A DNA stretch of 64,000 bases from Sphagnum compactum. Its lineage: Eukaryota > Bryophyta > Sphagnopsida > Sphagnales. The notes beneath the pieces are model-generated. The model was not told the DNA's origin. It saw nothing but the letters and a program-made list of their open reading frames with translations, and made no database searches. Each line of letters begins with the position of its first letter. The stretch's first letter is position 1. The position numbers and the translations under genes are program-made. Of the stretch, positions 63,431 through 64,000 are shown piece by piece. The DNA lies in assembly GCA_965153455.1 (NCBI GenBank), contig OZ234494.1:15810001-15874000 (forward strand), given 5' to 3'.

Positions 63431-64000
63431 TAATCCAACCACATGTTCCCTATGACTACCTTGTTATGACTTCACCTAAGTTAAAAGCCCCACCTTAATA
63501 TCATACATTAGACCACCAATTACTCCAATAGACCACACTCAATAACAGCGTGGAACATTAAAATAATGGGTTATATTTGGTTTGATGTTTTGGGCGAATC
63601 CAATTCCCACGGTGTGATGGGCAGTGTGTATAAGGCTTGAGTACATATTCATCGCAACATGCTGATTTGCAATTACTAACAATTCCAACTTCATGTTCTT
63701 GAATTGTAGAGAACAAATCGAACTAAGGCCATTTTTCTGGATTCGCTATGTTTTAAAACCTTGCTTCCTATTGTAATTGCAATTGTAGCACATGTGTAGC
63801 CTAGTCCATAAAGGCCATGCAAACTTGACGTCATCCTCACCTTCCTTCAATATATCACTATCAGTTTTTTACGAGTGCAATACATGGTATAGATTGTTAA
63901 TCACTTTTACAAAGACTGAGTGTTACATTGTTATGTGTGTTACGTTATGAAAATTATGCTCGTTGAAATACCCTTGAACAACTATGTATAATCATAGCCA
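63431..64000 (-). pseudogene. rrn18: Decayed mitochondrial small-subunit rRNA (NUMT), partial
   Basis: The plus strand is the antisense of the 3' domain of a bacterial-type SSU rRNA. In order from the rRNA 3' end are the equivalents of the anti-Shine-Dalgarno region (ATCCAACCACATGTTCCC, near 63432), CTACCTTGTTATGACTTCACC, TGATGGGCAGTGTGTATAAG (the 1400 region), CATGCTGATTTGCAATTACTA, ATTGTAGCACATGTGTAGCC and AACTTGACGTCATCCTCACC. TTCATGTTCTTGAATTGTAG with GAGAACAA, and CCATAAAGGCCATGC, fit plant mitochondrial rrn18 rather than plastid 16S. Most differences are C-to-T or G-to-A, at positions invariant in real rRNA, so it is a nuclear pseudogene. It continues past the window end; beyond about 63870 it is more rearranged. 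Confidence 0.88.

Noticed and set aside
63431-64000. Plastid 16S or nuclear 18S rRNA as the identity of the right-edge rRNA
   Set aside because: The anti-Shine-Dalgarno type 3' end rules out nuclear 18S, and several words fit plant mitochondrial rrn18 better than plastid 16S.

Overview
This is nuclear DNA of a land plant. Evidence: plant-type Ty1/copia retrotransposons, spliced GT-AG genes, a WAT1/UMAMIT-family transporter, plant-like BCP1, eL30 and mitochondrial bL12 genes, telo-box motifs (AAACCCTAA) beside the genes, and a decayed insert of plant mitochondrial rRNA. The AT-rich, repeat-laden intergenic space suits a large, slowly purged genome. A seed-free plant (lycophyte, fern or moss) is my guess; the sequence alone does not settle the lineage.

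Layout. 0.5-4.2 kb: minus-strand Ty1/copia remnant (gag to integrase, long leader, primer-binding site, one LTR). 5.3-8.1 kb: co-linear wreck of a large protein gene of a family I cannot name. 8.5-15.2 kb: small repeats, including a SINE-like unit, a 220-bp foldback and a degenerate tandem array. 16.1-18.5 kb: a second, far more decayed copia pol on the minus strand. 21.3-25.4 kb: a nearly full-length but dead LINE (ORF1 tail, endonuclease, reverse transcriptase, zinc knuckle) on the minus strand; a 3'-end copy of it lies at 40.1-40.9 kb on the plus strand. 27.1-30.1 kb: seven-exon BCP1 homologue (minus). 30.5-42.7 kb: repeats only (dispersed element copies, pyrimidine-rich tandem repeats, a near-perfect 84-nt hairpin, a MITE, the LINE fragment and nested tandem repeats). 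42.9-45.9 kb: eight-exon WAT1-related transporter (plus). 47.75-48.09 kb: ribosomal protein eL30 (minus). 48.3-56.9 kb: AT-rich, no gene seen. 58.03-58.68 kb: mitochondrial ribosomal protein bL12 (minus). 62.8 kb: a tRNA-like cloverleaf. 63.4 kb to the window end: mitochondrial small-subunit rRNA pseudogene (NUMT), minus strand, running off the window.

Only four genes look intact: BCP1, the WAT1-like transporter, eL30 and mitochondrial bL12. Three of them concern ribosomes (a probable nuclear ribosomal-protein chaperone, a cytosolic protein, a mitochondrial protein) and each has a telo-box near its 5' end, so shared growth-linked transcription is plausible. They are not an operon; each is a separate plant gene in a sea of transposon debris. 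All exon joins were made by eye from frame, phase, GT-AG sites and family knowledge. I found no CRISPR, phage or bacterial-type system.
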